From: Bacteroidales bacterium
GTDB lineage: Bacteria > Bacteroidota > Bacteroidia > Bacteroidales > Tenuifilaceae
DNA length: 64,000 nucleotides
Reading direction: 5' to 3'
Assembly (NCBI GenBank): GCA_003818205.1
Contig: RPRQ01000013.1
Span: forward strand, 20,709 to 84,708
Below are positions 16,674 through 26,742 of the stretch, piece by piece. The position numbers and the translations under genes are program-made. Numbering within the stretch: the stretch's first letter is position 1; each line of letters starts with the position of its first letter. The notes beneath the pieces were generated by a model. That model had not been told where the DNA came from and searched no databases. It saw nothing but the letters and a program-made list of their open reading frames with translations.

Positions 16674-19600
16674 TTACCCCTTATTCGCCTTTGGCAATGT
16701 GAAAAAGAAGCAACTCCCCTTACCCAGAGTACTTTCAACCCATATCGTCCCATAATTCTTTTCGACAAACTCCTTGCAAAGGATTAACCCAAGACCTGTT
16801 CCTGGCTCTTTTGCAGTTCCTTCGGTTTTAACATGCTCCTCAACCTTGAATAGCTTCTTAATGGTTGTATCATCAAGCCCAATTCCTGTATCCCTTATAC
16901 TTATCTCGATTAAACTACCCTTCTCAATCGCATCGACAACAACGCTGTCGCCTTCATGCGAAAATTTAATGGCGTTTGTTATCAAATTTCTTAGGATTGA
17001 TAGCACCATATTGATATCGGCAAAAACAAAAATATCGCTGCTTCGCCTTGATGTAAGCGTTATCCCCTTCATACGAGCAGAACCCTCAAATAGAATAATG
17101 TTGTAATCGATTTGTTTCTTAATATTTATGGTCTCCGGATTAAACTGAATGATTCCTGATTGGGATCTGCTCCACGTTAGCAGGTTATCCAGGAGTTCAT
17201 AAGCAGTAGCTGATGTTTTATGAAGAATTTGCATAAAATCGAGACTTGTTTTAACGTCCCCTTTATTTAACTTGCTCAGAATCAACTCCGAAAAACCTAG
17301 AATGCTATTAAACGGATTCCTCAAATCGTGAGCAATTATGCTAAAAAACTTATCCTTTGTGCTATTCAAAACCAGTAACTCGTCACGTTGCTTCTTTATC
17401 TCAAGCGTTCGTTGATTAACTATTCGCTCTAACCTTATGTTGGCAGTCTTTAAGCTCTTTGTATAAACCTTAATAGTAAGAATGATAGTACCTACGAATA
17501 GAACAAAATAAAGAATATATGCCCATACTGTTCTATACCATGGGGGCATTATGGTGAAATCATAATTTGCTTCTTGCCCGATTGTATCATACAAATTTTT
17601 TGCTCTTACATGAAATCTATAGCTCCCTTCGGCAAGGTTGGTGTATTCCTTTTTAAGGTCTTTGGACCAATCTGACCACTCGCCATCGAAACCTTCTAAA
17701 TAGGTTTGAAAGAGCATAGAACTCTCATTATGGAAAGTTAATGCGGTAAAAGAGAAGGTAACGGAGTTATATTTATACTCCAATCGGCAAGGTAACAAAA
17801 CCTTACCTTTCAATAACTCATTCGAAATAAGGTTATCCCCATCGGAGTACAAAATGCTGTCCTTCCCTGAAATTACCCTTTTAATATTAGTCTGATAATT
17901 TGGGGTATGCCTTATTAACTCACCTTTAAATCGATAAAGCTCCTCATTGGTTGAAATCCAAAAAGTACTGTCTGCTTCTATATACGTTGAAGGTAGGATA
18001 TTATCGGGTAAAGGGTTAAATGGTGTTTGAAACCAATCGAATTTGCCAGTTACATTCTTTAATCCAATACCAAAGCGTTTACTTTTTAGGCCTAGAATCC
18101 ATGTTTCTCCTGTTTTTTCTGCTTCATTAAATCCAATCCTACTAATTGTACCATCGCTATATTCTCTCCCAAATGAGCTATCGGGGATAAATTGGTTTCT
18201 CTCATCATTTAAACTACGTATGCCTGATTCAGTACCTATTACTATCCTTCCATGATGATTGAAAAGATCATGATTTCCCATAACTCCCTCGTCCTTTTTA
18301 AATTCAATAACCTTTTTTGGTTTGATGATATTCCCTGAGGGTTTCAGGCAAACCACCATATTAATCTGATTTGAACACCAAATAGTACCATCGGCTTCCT
18401 CAGCGATATTTCTCACCTCACAGCCAATCCCCTCCACAAAACCTACATGTCTGAATAGGCCATTTTTATATCGGGCAATCTCAAGAAAGCCCGATTGTCC
18501 GATATAAAGGTACGATGGGTCTCTTTTGGATTGAAACATAGTATATGAAACCGATCGGCAAGATAAAAGAGGCACAATCCTATCCTCTTTTATTTGTATA
18601 ATCCCATCAAATTCGGTTCCTCCGAGTAGTATTTGTTTTGAGCTATCGGTGGGCAAATTAAATTTCAACAAGCTAAAAATGGGCAGCCCATAATTATGAA
18701 CCCCAATGAACTTGTTGTTCTTTAGACAGAATAGGCCATTCAGACAACCAAGGTATAGGGTGTTATTATACCTAATAATATCGTTTATTAGCTCAAACCC
18801 ATCCTTATCGCTCCATGAGGTAATGGGAGAGTTAATATCGATTTTTGAAATCCCTTTCGTTAGCGTAAGCCATAGGTTACGCTCAGCATCTTCAAAAACA
18901 TTGGTTACGCTCTCGGTTTGCAAACCCGATTCTTTGTTTAAGAATTGAATTCGCTTACCGTTTTTGTCAACAATGGCTAAACCAAAAGGTACTAAGCATA
19001 GTGCAATGTTGCCGTCCTTCAATTTAGCCCCATTGTACGGATAACTTTTACTGATTATGCCATCCAGCTCGGATGTGAACTTTGTAATGGTTGATGCCTT
19101 TTGGCCTGTTGAAACATTGAAGTCGTAAAGGAATAATCCAAACCCCGTTGTAGCGATTAACAACTTATTGGTTTCTAATGGTATTGCTAAACGGAAAGGT
19201 TTATCCTTAAAAAAATCGCCATGAGGAATTAATACCAATGAATCTTCTGTAACTATTTTTAAACCAGAGTTATACTCGTAAATGAAGAGCTGATCATTGA
19301 AAGTAAAGCAGCCTAGAAAGGTTTCTTTAGTTTTCCATGTTTTTATAGTTCCATTATGAAAACGAAAAAGGGTGTTATAGGTACAGAAGTAAGCATCGTT
19401 TCCGATGGTTTGCGTAAACCAAACCTCAAGGAAATTTCTATCCTCTTCGTTCAGCTTATCAGAAAGCGAAATATAATTGGTTGTCCCCTTCATCCCCTGC
19501 TGTAGGTAGCCGAAATCACCAATAGCACCAACGAATATCAACCCCGATTGATCCTTGGCCATGGATCGAACGGCCGAATTACTGGCTGTTTTAATCACCT

Positions 19601-19862
19601 GCCAATCGGCCCCATCGAACTTGAGAATTCCATCACCGTTGGCGAAGTACATTACCCCACGATCATCCTGAATAGCTGCCCAGTTCTGTACAAAAGCATT
19701 ATACTCCTTGGGATTATAGTTTCGGATATTGAAATTTCCTTGCTCTTGTCCTACCGTTGATGTTGTATATATTAATAGAACTAGCAACGTAATCGTTCTA
19801 TTAATGGATACTATTAAGCTGAGTGAGTAAATGCTATTAATTCTGTATAAATTAACTATCAT
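16674..19862 (-). CDS. Propeller-sensor histidine kinase (Reg_prop-like/Y_Y_Y/HisKA/HATPase), no receiver
   Basis: This is a 1062-residue inner-membrane sensor kinase. A long N-terminal signal segment (ends near TVGQEQ) is followed by a periplasmic beta-propeller of about 600 residues with units such as GVMYFANGDGILKFDG and NLWLTLTKGISKID, then a Y_Y_Y domain (about 690-765, YLEGFDGEWSDWS). One transmembrane helix lies at about 775-800. The kinase part contains FSIIAHDLRNPFNSILGF with the phospho-acceptor His near 845, and a HATPase with DTGIGLDD and GTGLGLILCKEF. The protein ends after the ATPase, without receiver or DNA-binding domain, so it needs a separate response regulator, none of which is adjacent. 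It starts 24 bases after the 1428-residue hybrid kinase and should be co-transcribed with it. Confidence 0.88.
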   Translation of the reverse strand: MIVNLYRINSIYSLSLIVSINRTITLLVLLIYTTSTVGQEQGNFNIRNYNPKEYNAFVQNWAAIQDDRGVMYFANGDGILKFDGADWQVIKTASNSAVRSMAKDQSGLIFVGAIGDFGYLQQGMKGTTNYISLSDKLNEEDRNFLEVWFTQTIGNDAYFCTYNTLFRFHNGTIKTWKTKETFLGCFTFNDQLFIYEYNSGLKIVTEDSLVLIPHGDFFKDKPFRLAIPLETNKLLIATTGFGLFLYDFNVSTGQKASTITKFTSELDGIISKSYPYNGAKLKDGNIALCLVPFGLAIVDKNGKRIQFLNKESGLQTESVTNVFEDAERNLWLTLTKGISKIDINSPITSWSDKDGFELINDIIRYNNTLYLGCLNGLFCLKNNKFIGVHNYGLPIFSLLKFNLPTDSSKQILLGGTEFDGIIQIKEDRIVPLLSCRSVSYTMFQSKRDPSYLYIGQSGFLEIARYKNGLFRHVGFVEGIGCEVRNIAEEADGTIWCSNQINMVVCLKPSGNIIKPKKVIEFKKDEGVMGNHDLFNHHGRIVIGTESGIRSLNDERNQFIPDSSFGREYSDGTISRIGFNEAEKTGETWILGLKSKRFGIGLKNVTGKFDWFQTPFNPLPDNILPSTYIEADSTFWISTNEELYRFKGELIRHTPNYQTNIKRVISGKDSILYSDGDNLISNELLKGKVLLPCRLEYKYNSVTFSFTALTFHNESSMLFQTYLEGFDGEWSDWSKDLKKEYTNLAEGSYRFHVRAKNLYDTIGQEANYDFTIMPPWYRTVWAYILYFVLFVGTIILTIKVYTKSLKTANIRLERIVNQRTLEIKKQRDELLVLNSTKDKFFSIIAHDLRNPFNSILGFSELILSKLNKGDVKTSLDFMQILHKTSATAYELLDNLLTWSRSQSGIIQFNPETINIKKQIDYNIILFEGSARMKGITLTSRRSSDIFVFADINMVLSILRNLITNAIKFSHEGDSVVVDAIEKGSLIEISIRDTGIGLDDTTIKKLFKVEEHVKTEGTAKEPGTGLGLILCKEFVEKNYGTIWVESTLGKGSCFFFTLPKANKG

Positions 19863-19886
19863 CTCATTTTGATTGGGTAATTGGTA

Positions 19887-22800
19887 TTAAACCTGCGCAT
19901 TAAAGTATTTGTCGAGTAAAGCAAGTAATTTTGAAGGGTTGATAGGTTTAACCAAATACTCATTAAAACCCTCCTTCCTTATGTCTTCAATCTCTTGATT
20001 GAAAGCGTAAGCCGATAGTGCGATTATTGGAATTACTTTATTCTCTTTTCGGATTAGCTGAGCAGCTTTCACACCATCCATTATAGGCATCTTGATGTCC
20101 ATAAGGATTAAATCGGACTTGTTCTGAGCAAAAAGGGTAAGAGCCTCACGGCCATTTCGTGCCCTAATAATATTTACCTTTGATGCTCTAAGTAGCATTT
20201 TGAGGTATTGAAAATTGTTCTCCTCATCCTCCGCAATTAAAATATTTTTGTTTACCCAGCTATAATCATCCTTAAGCTCTTCACACATCATAAGAGAATC
20301 GTCACGTTCGGTACCCTTTATTAATGGAATTGTAAAATAGACTATTGTTCCAACATTAGGTTCCGATTCAACGTAAATATCTCCTCCCATGAGGTTAACT
20401 AAACTTTTACAAATCGATAATCCTAAACCAGCTCCACGATACAGCCTCGATTTATCATCCTCGATTTTAGTAAACCGGTTAAAGATAAGCCCTAGCTGGC
20501 TCTCGGACATTCCAATTCCAGTATCCTTTACATAAAATTTTATTCCTATGCCTCCCTCCAAAAAATAACCCAATTCAACAACTCCAGATTCGGTAAATTT
20601 TAGTGCATTATCAACAAGGTTCGATAAAACCTGCTTTATCCTTAACGAATCAACCTGAATGGTAAATTCAGGATCAGTAACACCTACAATAAGTTTTAAT
20701 TCTACCATTTGGTTGCTACTGCTATTCTTTTTGTTGTTAAAATTTTCGTGTAACTCAAACATCATTTTATTCAAAGAGCATGGCTTAATGGAAATTCGTA
20801 GCTGACCTGCTTCGATTTTTGATATATCTATGATATCATCGATTAAATGAAGGAGTGTATTGCTATTGTTTATTATGTATTTGATGAATTCATTCCTGTC
20901 GCTATTTGATATATCTTCACTTATTAAAAGGTTAGAAAATCCAATTATGGCATTCATTGGAGTTCTAATTTCGTGCGACATATTGGCCAAAAAGGCTGAT
21001 TTTAATCGATCTGATTCCTCTGCCTTATCCCTTGAAATTTTTAACTCGATAGTTCTTTCTTTAACGACCTCCTCCAAATGATTACGATGGATTTCAAGTT
21101 CGTTTTTTTGTGAAATAATTTCAAGTTCCGCCTCTTTAAGTTTTGTTATATCAGAATCAATGGCTATTAGTTTTACGATATCACCCAAAGAGTTTACAAT
21201 TGGCGTTAAAGTGGTTTGAGTCCAAAAATGTTTACCCGAATTAAATGTATTGTAGGTTTGATAGTTTACTGTTTTTTTGCTTTCAAGGCATTCATTTACA
21301 ATGCCTCTTATATTCTCTTTAGGGCTGGCCGTAATAAGGCTAGCACCACGCTCTCTCAATGTTTCAATATCGCAGAACATACGAATAAAACCTTCGTTAA
21401 CCCATTCAAAGTTTGTTTGAGCATCCATTATAATAACGGCATTATCGGTTTCGCTTGCAACGATCGATAATTTTTCGAGCTCTTTATTGGTGTTTTCAAG
21501 CAACTCTGCTTGAGCCGTAATTTCTTCCTGTTTTATCTCCAATTCCGCCTGATGCTCCTCTAGCTGGGTATTCGCTTCCGATAAATCTTTTGTTCTTTCA
21601 AGGATAGTTCTTTCTAGCCTAATTTTATCCAACCTTAAATTTCTTTCTCTAATTTTAATGAAAGAGTAAAGAGTCAGGATTATTACAATAGGTAAAGCGA
21701 TATAGAATAGTTTTGTTTTCCACCAAGGAGGGCTTATCGTAATTTTCAATGAAGTATATGAATCGCCCCAATCACCCTTTCGGTAGGATGCCTTGACCTT
21801 AAAAGTGTATTCCCCATGAGGGAGCTGAGTATATGTAACGAAATGCCTATTGCCAATATAATTCCAATCCTTCTCAAACCCTTCAAGCATATACGCATAC
21901 TGAACTTTATCAGGAAACCTTAAATCTAGCGATGAAAAATCTAGCGAAAATATATGATCAAGGTATGTTAGCTTAATTTCCTTTGTTTCAGTAATTGATT
22001 TTTCTAGAATAGCCCTTTTATTTATTGATTTCCCAATAGGTACAGGCTTGTTAAAAAGTTGAAAATCTGTAATTATAGTTTGTGGAAATGTGTTCGCATT
22101 CGTAAAGCTATCGGGGTTAAAGGCGTAAATCCCATTAACGCCTCCAAGAAATATTCTGCCACTTCGATCCTTTGTAATCGATTTAACGTTATACTCATCT
22201 TTTGGAAAGCCTTGGGTTATATCAAAAAAATCAAAAGTTTCTGTTTTTATATTGAATCGCATTAGGCCATCAAATGTTGACAGCCATAAATCGCCCTTAT
22301 TATCATCTACCATTCCGCTTAAAAACGAATTGTACATGCCATTCTTTTCTGAATAAAATTTCAATTCTTTAGTTGAACGGTTAAACCTAAAGAGGCCCTT
22401 TGAGGTTCCAATCCAAAAAATTTTACCCTTATCGGTTTTCGATTCGATAATTGATAAAACGATGATACTTTGTAAACTATCAGACCTCCCAATATAATGT
22501 ATAAATCTCCCCGTTGATCGGTCAAACTCGTCTAATCCTTCTGATGTTCCTACGAATAGATTGTCTGAACTATCCTCGAAAAGAGTATATACGCTATTAC
22601 TGCTTATTGAATTGATATCATCAGGGTTATGTAGATAAGAATTATACTTGTTGAGAAGAGGGTTAAACCTATTCAGACCGCTACCATTTGTGCCAATCCA
22701 TAGGATTCCCTTTTTATCTTTTAATATGGAAAGTGTAAGATCTGAGCTTAGGCTATTCGTATTTAATGGGTTGTTCTGAAAATGGGCGATACGATGGCTT

Positions 22801-24173
22801 ACTATATCAACATTAAAAAACCCTTTAACGGATGAAATCCATAGGTTTCCTTCTGTACCTTCAGAAATCTCAGTGATAATATTTGGGCTATTTGCATCGC
22901 TAAACGGATTAATTTTGCTAATCTTTTTTGAATTTATATCTATGCTTATTAATCCATCGATATTATTAGTAAACCAAAGGTTATCAATTTTATCGACATA
23001 AAGTCGGATGGCGTTTACATTGTTTAAAGTGTTCTGAGATAGTGTTCTGGTTAAGAGGCAACCTACTTTTTGAAGCTTATCATCAAAAAAGAAACACCCA
23101 TTATTTATAGTTCCAAACCAAATTATGCCCAATTTATCTTCGAAAAAGGTATTTACAATATTATCGCTAATACTAAATTTATCTTCCTGAATATTCGTAT
23201 AATTATACAATTTGGATTCAGTACTATTATAACAATACAACCCACTGTATCCATCAACTGTACTCAACCATATATTTCCGGCATTATCCAATTTAATTAA
23301 TCCTATTTGGGATTTATATAATTTCTTCGGTAAGTCGAGTAAATCGTTAATGTTGATCAACTTGTTTGATGTTAATTTAAAAACATTTAGCTTATCACGG
23401 GTCCCTATCCATAACCTTTGCTCCTTATCGAAGCAAATAGAGCCAATAATATTATCGCTTAAACTATTTGGGTCGTTGGGATCATGAAGAAAATGAATGA
23501 ATTTTTTTAGCGCAGGATTGAATACGTTGAGACCATAACGTGTAGATACTATTATATTTCCATTTATATCCTCTGCTAAAGCATTAATCTGATCGTTGCT
23601 TATACCATCTAAATTCTCGCTTGAATACTTATAAGCAACAACTGTTTTTCTATGAGCATCTAACATGTATAAGCCATCATCATACGTTCCAACCCATAAG
23701 TTACCTGTCTTATCTTCAAAAATGGCTGAAATAACATCTCCGATTAAACCGTATGATTTATTCGAGAGACTATTTTTTGAATACCGTATAAAACTTTTCG
23801 TCTCATAAACGAATTTATTTAACCCTCCTCCCCAGGTTCCCACCCAAATATCACCCGCTTTGTCCTTAAAAACTACATTGATATAGTTATTGCTCAAACT
23901 ACTTGAATCGCCAACAATATTCTTATATGCGGTTAGCTTGTATCCATCATACTGGTAAAGGCCTGCCATTGAGCCGAACCACATCAAACCATTCTTATCT
24001 TGACAAATAGCAGTGATCCTTAGAGGAATATCTTGATTGTTGAAAAGTCTAATAAATTTTTTGTCGTTATCCTGAGCAAAGGAAAGATTTATGGATAAAA
24101 TACATCCCAAAATATTCCAAATAACAATCATAGGAATAAACCTATTGATTTTATTAAACCCTAACCTTTTCAT
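19887..24173 (-). CDS. Hybrid sensor kinase: Reg_prop propellers, Y_Y_Y, PAS, HisKA, HATPase, receiver
   Basis: This 1428-residue inner-membrane protein has a signal peptide (ends near LSFAQ) and then about 14 Reg_prop units such as GLMWFGSMAGLYQYDG, DIWVGTWGGGLNKF and NLWVGTYDDGLYML that should form two periplasmic propellers. A Y_Y_Y domain follows (YMLEGFEKDWNYIG). The transmembrane helix is at about 818-838, then come a coiled coil, a PAS domain (VIIMDAQTNFEWVNEGF), HisKA with MSHEIRTPMNAIIGFSNLL (His near 1066), a HATPase and a C-terminal receiver with the acceptor Asp near 1359 (LILMDIKMPIMDG). Classical HTCS regulators end in an AraC DNA-binding domain; this one does not. No polysaccharide-utilisation genes are adjacent. 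It is closely similar in layout to the gene at 44487-48827. Confidence 0.9.
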   Translation of the reverse strand: MKRLGFNKINRFIPMIVIWNILGCILSINLSFAQDNDKKFIRLFNNQDIPLRITAICQDKNGLMWFGSMAGLYQYDGYKLTAYKNIVGDSSSLSNNYINVVFKDKAGDIWVGTWGGGLNKFVYETKSFIRYSKNSLSNKSYGLIGDVISAIFEDKTGNLWVGTYDDGLYMLDAHRKTVVAYKYSSENLDGISNDQINALAEDINGNIIVSTRYGLNVFNPALKKFIHFLHDPNDPNSLSDNIIGSICFDKEQRLWIGTRDKLNVFKLTSNKLININDLLDLPKKLYKSQIGLIKLDNAGNIWLSTVDGYSGLYCYNSTESKLYNYTNIQEDKFSISDNIVNTFFEDKLGIIWFGTINNGCFFFDDKLQKVGCLLTRTLSQNTLNNVNAIRLYVDKIDNLWFTNNIDGLISIDINSKKISKINPFSDANSPNIITEISEGTEGNLWISSVKGFFNVDIVSHRIAHFQNNPLNTNSLSSDLTLSILKDKKGILWIGTNGSGLNRFNPLLNKYNSYLHNPDDINSISSNSVYTLFEDSSDNLFVGTSEGLDEFDRSTGRFIHYIGRSDSLQSIIVLSIIESKTDKGKIFWIGTSKGLFRFNRSTKELKFYSEKNGMYNSFLSGMVDDNKGDLWLSTFDGLMRFNIKTETFDFFDITQGFPKDEYNVKSITKDRSGRIFLGGVNGIYAFNPDSFTNANTFPQTIITDFQLFNKPVPIGKSINKRAILEKSITETKEIKLTYLDHIFSLDFSSLDLRFPDKVQYAYMLEGFEKDWNYIGNRHFVTYTQLPHGEYTFKVKASYRKGDWGDSYTSLKITISPPWWKTKLFYIALPIVIILTLYSFIKIRERNLRLDKIRLERTILERTKDLSEANTQLEEHQAELEIKQEEITAQAELLENTNKELEKLSIVASETDNAVIIMDAQTNFEWVNEGFIRMFCDIETLRERGASLITASPKENIRGIVNECLESKKTVNYQTYNTFNSGKHFWTQTTLTPIVNSLGDIVKLIAIDSDITKLKEAELEIISQKNELEIHRNHLEEVVKERTIELKISRDKAEESDRLKSAFLANMSHEIRTPMNAIIGFSNLLISEDISNSDRNEFIKYIINNSNTLLHLIDDIIDISKIEAGQLRISIKPCSLNKMMFELHENFNNKKNSSSNQMVELKLIVGVTDPEFTIQVDSLRIKQVLSNLVDNALKFTESGVVELGYFLEGGIGIKFYVKDTGIGMSESQLGLIFNRFTKIEDDKSRLYRGAGLGLSICKSLVNLMGGDIYVESEPNVGTIVYFTIPLIKGTERDDSLMMCEELKDDYSWVNKNILIAEDEENNFQYLKMLLRASKVNIIRARNGREALTLFAQNKSDLILMDIKMPIMDGVKAAQLIRKENKVIPIIALSAYAFNQEIEDIRKEGFNEYLVKPINPSKLLALLDKYFNAQV

Positions 24174-24491
24174 ATATTACAAGTTTAGCCGAACACATTC
24201 AATCGATAATTACAACCATTACCTAATAGTATCAATTCCCAATGGTTTTGATTTTATAAATCAATCACAGATCAATATTTTTACGAAAAAAACGATATTA
24301 GAACATTGGCAATTTAACCTATTTCATTATATATGTTCTGAAATGGAAAGTGATATATATCACTAAGTTATGTATTAAAATTAGAAAAATAATCTGCGTT
24401 TTACTGGCAGTATTGATACACTTTTTTTAGAATAAAGAAAATAATACTGGTTTTTCACCAATACAAGAATTCGTATTGATATTGAGTAATT
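24174..24491. other. 318-base gene-free gap with palindromes
   Basis: No gene is seen here. The gap is very AT-rich and holds a perfect 16-base palindrome, AGTGATATATATCACT, at 24349-24364, and a second inverted repeat (CAATAC/GTATTG) at 24459-24478 near the end of the MarC gene. The first may be an operator for the sensor kinase pair transcribed leftward from 24173. Confidence 0.35.
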
Positions 24492-25112
24492 CTATGAATT
24501 TGTTACGGCGTTAATAAACCCCATCAGCCCGTTAAAAACCATTTGAACGCCAATAGTGGCAACGATTAATCCAAAAATTCTAATTAGAGGGTTTAGAAAA
24601 TTAAATCTCGAAAGCAATCCTCCAATACTTCTTGCATAAAGCATAAAAACGAGGTTGATGGCCAATGCGGCAACAATTGAAACAATAGTATTTGTGTGTC
24701 CATAGTCAGCAGGCAGCGTAACGGCAGCAGTAATCGTGGCAGGCCCTGCAATCATTGGAATAGCAATTGGCACAACAGTAATGTCCTTAATGGTAACATT
24801 TTTATCAACGTTAAGAAAGTCGCCTTTTTGCAAGCCGGATATACCATTGTAGAAGAGTACTGCACCGCATGTAACCTGAAAAGCATATATCTCGATATGG
24901 AATGCATAGCTAAAAACTACTTCTCCGACCAACAGAAAAAATATAAGAATAATTAATGCCGTAATGGTTGATTTTATTGCAATTAGCCGCAATTCTTTGG
25001 GGCTGAATTGGCTTTGTAGAGTTGTAATAATAAAAACCTTTTGAATTGGATTTACTAGTGCTACAAATGCTACAAAGCAGCTTAGTAGAAGTTTCACCTT
25101 GAATGCGAGCAT
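24492..25112 (-). CDS. MarC family integral membrane protein
   Basis: This 206-residue inner-membrane protein has six hydrophobic segments and is of the MarC/UPF0056 type. Family hallmarks are FVALVNPIQKVFII in helix 1, PIAIPMIAGPATITAAV in the middle and LIRIFGLIVATIGVQMVFNGL near the end. The length matches the usual 200-220 residues. The molecular function of MarC proteins is not settled; an amino-acid exporter role (SnatA) has been reported for one member. It is a single gene, transcribed away from the repeat-rich surface protein. Confidence 0.88.
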   Translation of the reverse strand: MLAFKVKLLLSCFVAFVALVNPIQKVFIITTLQSQFSPKELRLIAIKSTITALIILIFFLLVGEVVFSYAFHIEIYAFQVTCGAVLFYNGISGLQKGDFLNVDKNVTIKDITVVPIAIPMIAGPATITAAVTLPADYGHTNTIVSIVAALAINLVFMLYARSIGGLLSRFNFLNPLIRIFGLIVATIGVQMVFNGLMGFINAVTNS

Positions 25113-25224
25113 AACAAAATTGTTTTTGTATTCGACTATAATTTAAGGGTTTCGTTTAATTATTCATTAACCCAAACAACTTTTTTAATATTTAGAATAG
25201 GGGTGTTTTCGATTGGGGTTGTCC

Positions 25225-25255
25225 TTAATACAAAGTGAGCATCTCACTGTATTAA
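25225..25255 (+). promoter_or_regulatory. Hairpin in the leader of the surface-repeat gene
   Basis: TTAATAC-AA-AGTGAG-CAT-CTCACT-GTATTAA folds as a 13-base-pair stem with a two-base bulge and three-base loop, ending 19 bases before the ATG at 25275. No T-run follows, so it is not a typical terminator. It may shape the leader RNA or serve as an operator. Confidence 0.35.
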
Positions 25256-25274
25256 AAAACTAAATTAAAAAGAT

Positions 25275-26525
25275 ATGAAAACACAGGTGAAATTATTATT
25301 AGGCGTATCAATTATTTTTTTAACAACCACGGGTTGGGCTCAGGAGAAAACGGAGCAGAAGGAAAGAGATTTTCAGCTAACGTTTATCACTCCGCTAGGA
25401 ACAAATGGCGTTGAATCTAAGAATATCATCAATAAATTCTCAATAAACATTATTGCTGGATATTCTGGTGGTCTTCAGGGTACTGAGTTTGGTGGTGTTG
25501 CAAATATCCTCAAGGGCGATATGAAAGGGGCTCAATTTGCGGGTTATGCAAACATTAACCTTGCAAAAGGTAAGGGATTTCAAGGAGCAGGTGTCCTTAA
25601 TTTCAACCATAAAGAGTTTAGGGGATCACAGTTTGCGGGTGGAGCCAACGTTATACTATCCGATGCAAAGGCTTTTCAAGCTTCTGGGTTTGCCAACGTG
25701 GTGAACGGGAAGCTGAAAGGGCATCAGTTTGCAGGGTTTGCCAACGTGGTAACCGACTCGCTTAGGGGGTTTCAGGGTGCTGGCTTTGGAAACTACTCAA
25801 TGGGTAATTCTCGTGGGCAGGTGAGCGGATTCACAAACTTCAACGTTGGAGAAATCAAAGGTCCTCAGATTACTGGATTTAGCAACATTAATATGGGCGA
25901 TATCAAGGGGGTTCAACTGGCTGGTTTTGCAAATATTAGTACAGACCGATTACAGGGAGTACAAATATCGGGATTCTTCAATTATGCTAAAAAGCTAAAG
26001 GGTTTTCAACTCGGGGTTTTCAACTACATCGATTCGCTTGAAAGCGGTGTATCGGTTGGGGTAATCAGCTTTATTCGTAATGGCTACCATACCTTTGAGG
26101 TTAGCGGTAATGAATCGTTAAATGGGGTAATCAGCTACAAAACGGGTACTCGTTCTTTCTACAATATACTAGCCGTTGGCGCATCGGGGAGGAACGAAAT
26201 GATTTACTGGGGTTGGGGTTATGGTATTGGTACTATTTTACCTATTAGCAAACGGGTCGATCTTAACTTTGAGGGTACTTGCTTCCAAATTAACGAGAAT
26301 AAATGGTACAACGATCATATCAACCTATTGAATAAAGTAAGCATATCGCTACTTATCAACGTAACCGATAACTTCACAATATTTGCGGGTCCAACATGGA
26401 ACGTAATGGTTTCGGATATCGGCCAAAACTCAAAATTTGTTCCTTGGCACACATTCAATAAAACCTACGATAATGATATCAATGTAAAAATGTACCCTGG
26501 GTTTAATGTGGGAATGAGATTTTAA
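25275..26525 (+). CDS. Secreted protein with ~20-residue GxQxxGFxN repeats (LA_2272-type surface repeats)
   Basis: This 416-residue protein has a signal peptide (MKTQVK... ending near GWAQ). From about residue 60 to 260 it holds some ten tandem units of about 20-22 residues built on the pattern KGxQFAGFANV, for example GAQFAGYANINL, GHQFAGFANVV, GVQLAGFANIS and GVQISGFFNYA. Such units resemble the LA_2272-type surface repeats. The last 150 residues lose the repeat and look like amphipathic beta strands ending in an aromatic residue (GFNVGMRF), as in outer-membrane proteins. I infer an outer-membrane or surface location. The function is unknown. A hairpin lies just before the start. Confidence 0.75.
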   Translation: MKTQVKLLLGVSIIFLTTTGWAQEKTEQKERDFQLTFITPLGTNGVESKNIINKFSINIIAGYSGGLQGTEFGGVANILKGDMKGAQFAGYANINLAKGKGFQGAGVLNFNHKEFRGSQFAGGANVILSDAKAFQASGFANVVNGKLKGHQFAGFANVVTDSLRGFQGAGFGNYSMGNSRGQVSGFTNFNVGEIKGPQITGFSNINMGDIKGVQLAGFANISTDRLQGVQISGFFNYAKKLKGFQLGVFNYIDSLESGVSVGVISFIRNGYHTFEVSGNESLNGVISYKTGTRSFYNILAVGASGRNEMIYWGWGYGIGTILPISKRVDLNFEGTCFQINENKWYNDHINLLNKVSISLLINVTDNFTIFAGPTWNVMVSDIGQNSKFVPWHTFNKTYDNDINVKMYPGFNVGMRF

Positions 26526-26590
26526 GAAATAGAATAAAATCGCTATAAAATAAACTACAAAATTATTATCCCAAATCAATTTAGCCTGCA

Positions 26591-26742
26591 GAGGCTGTTC
26601 AGAAAGAGCAACTAATTAACCGCTAAGGTCACAAAGAAAAAACGCAAAGATCGCAAATTTGAATTAAACTATGTATTGGTTCTTTGCGGGCTTTGCGAAA
26701 TCTTAGAATACTTTGCGGGTAATGGACTTTTTGGACAGCCTC
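26591..26742. repeat. 152-base element with terminal inverted repeats GAGGCTGTyC
   Basis: GAGGCTGTTC at 26591-26600 is matched by GGACAGCCTC at 26733-26742 (9 of 10 bases). Inside, CGCAAAGATCGCAAA and TTTGCGGGCTTTGCG form a second, longer inverted pair. There is no coding capacity. The right end touches the TAA of the acetyltransferase at 26743. It resembles a small non-autonomous mobile element. Confidence 0.5.

Noticed and set aside
24459..24478. CAATAC/GTATTG hairpin as the marC terminator
   Set aside because: The stem is only six bases and no T-run follows on the minus strand.
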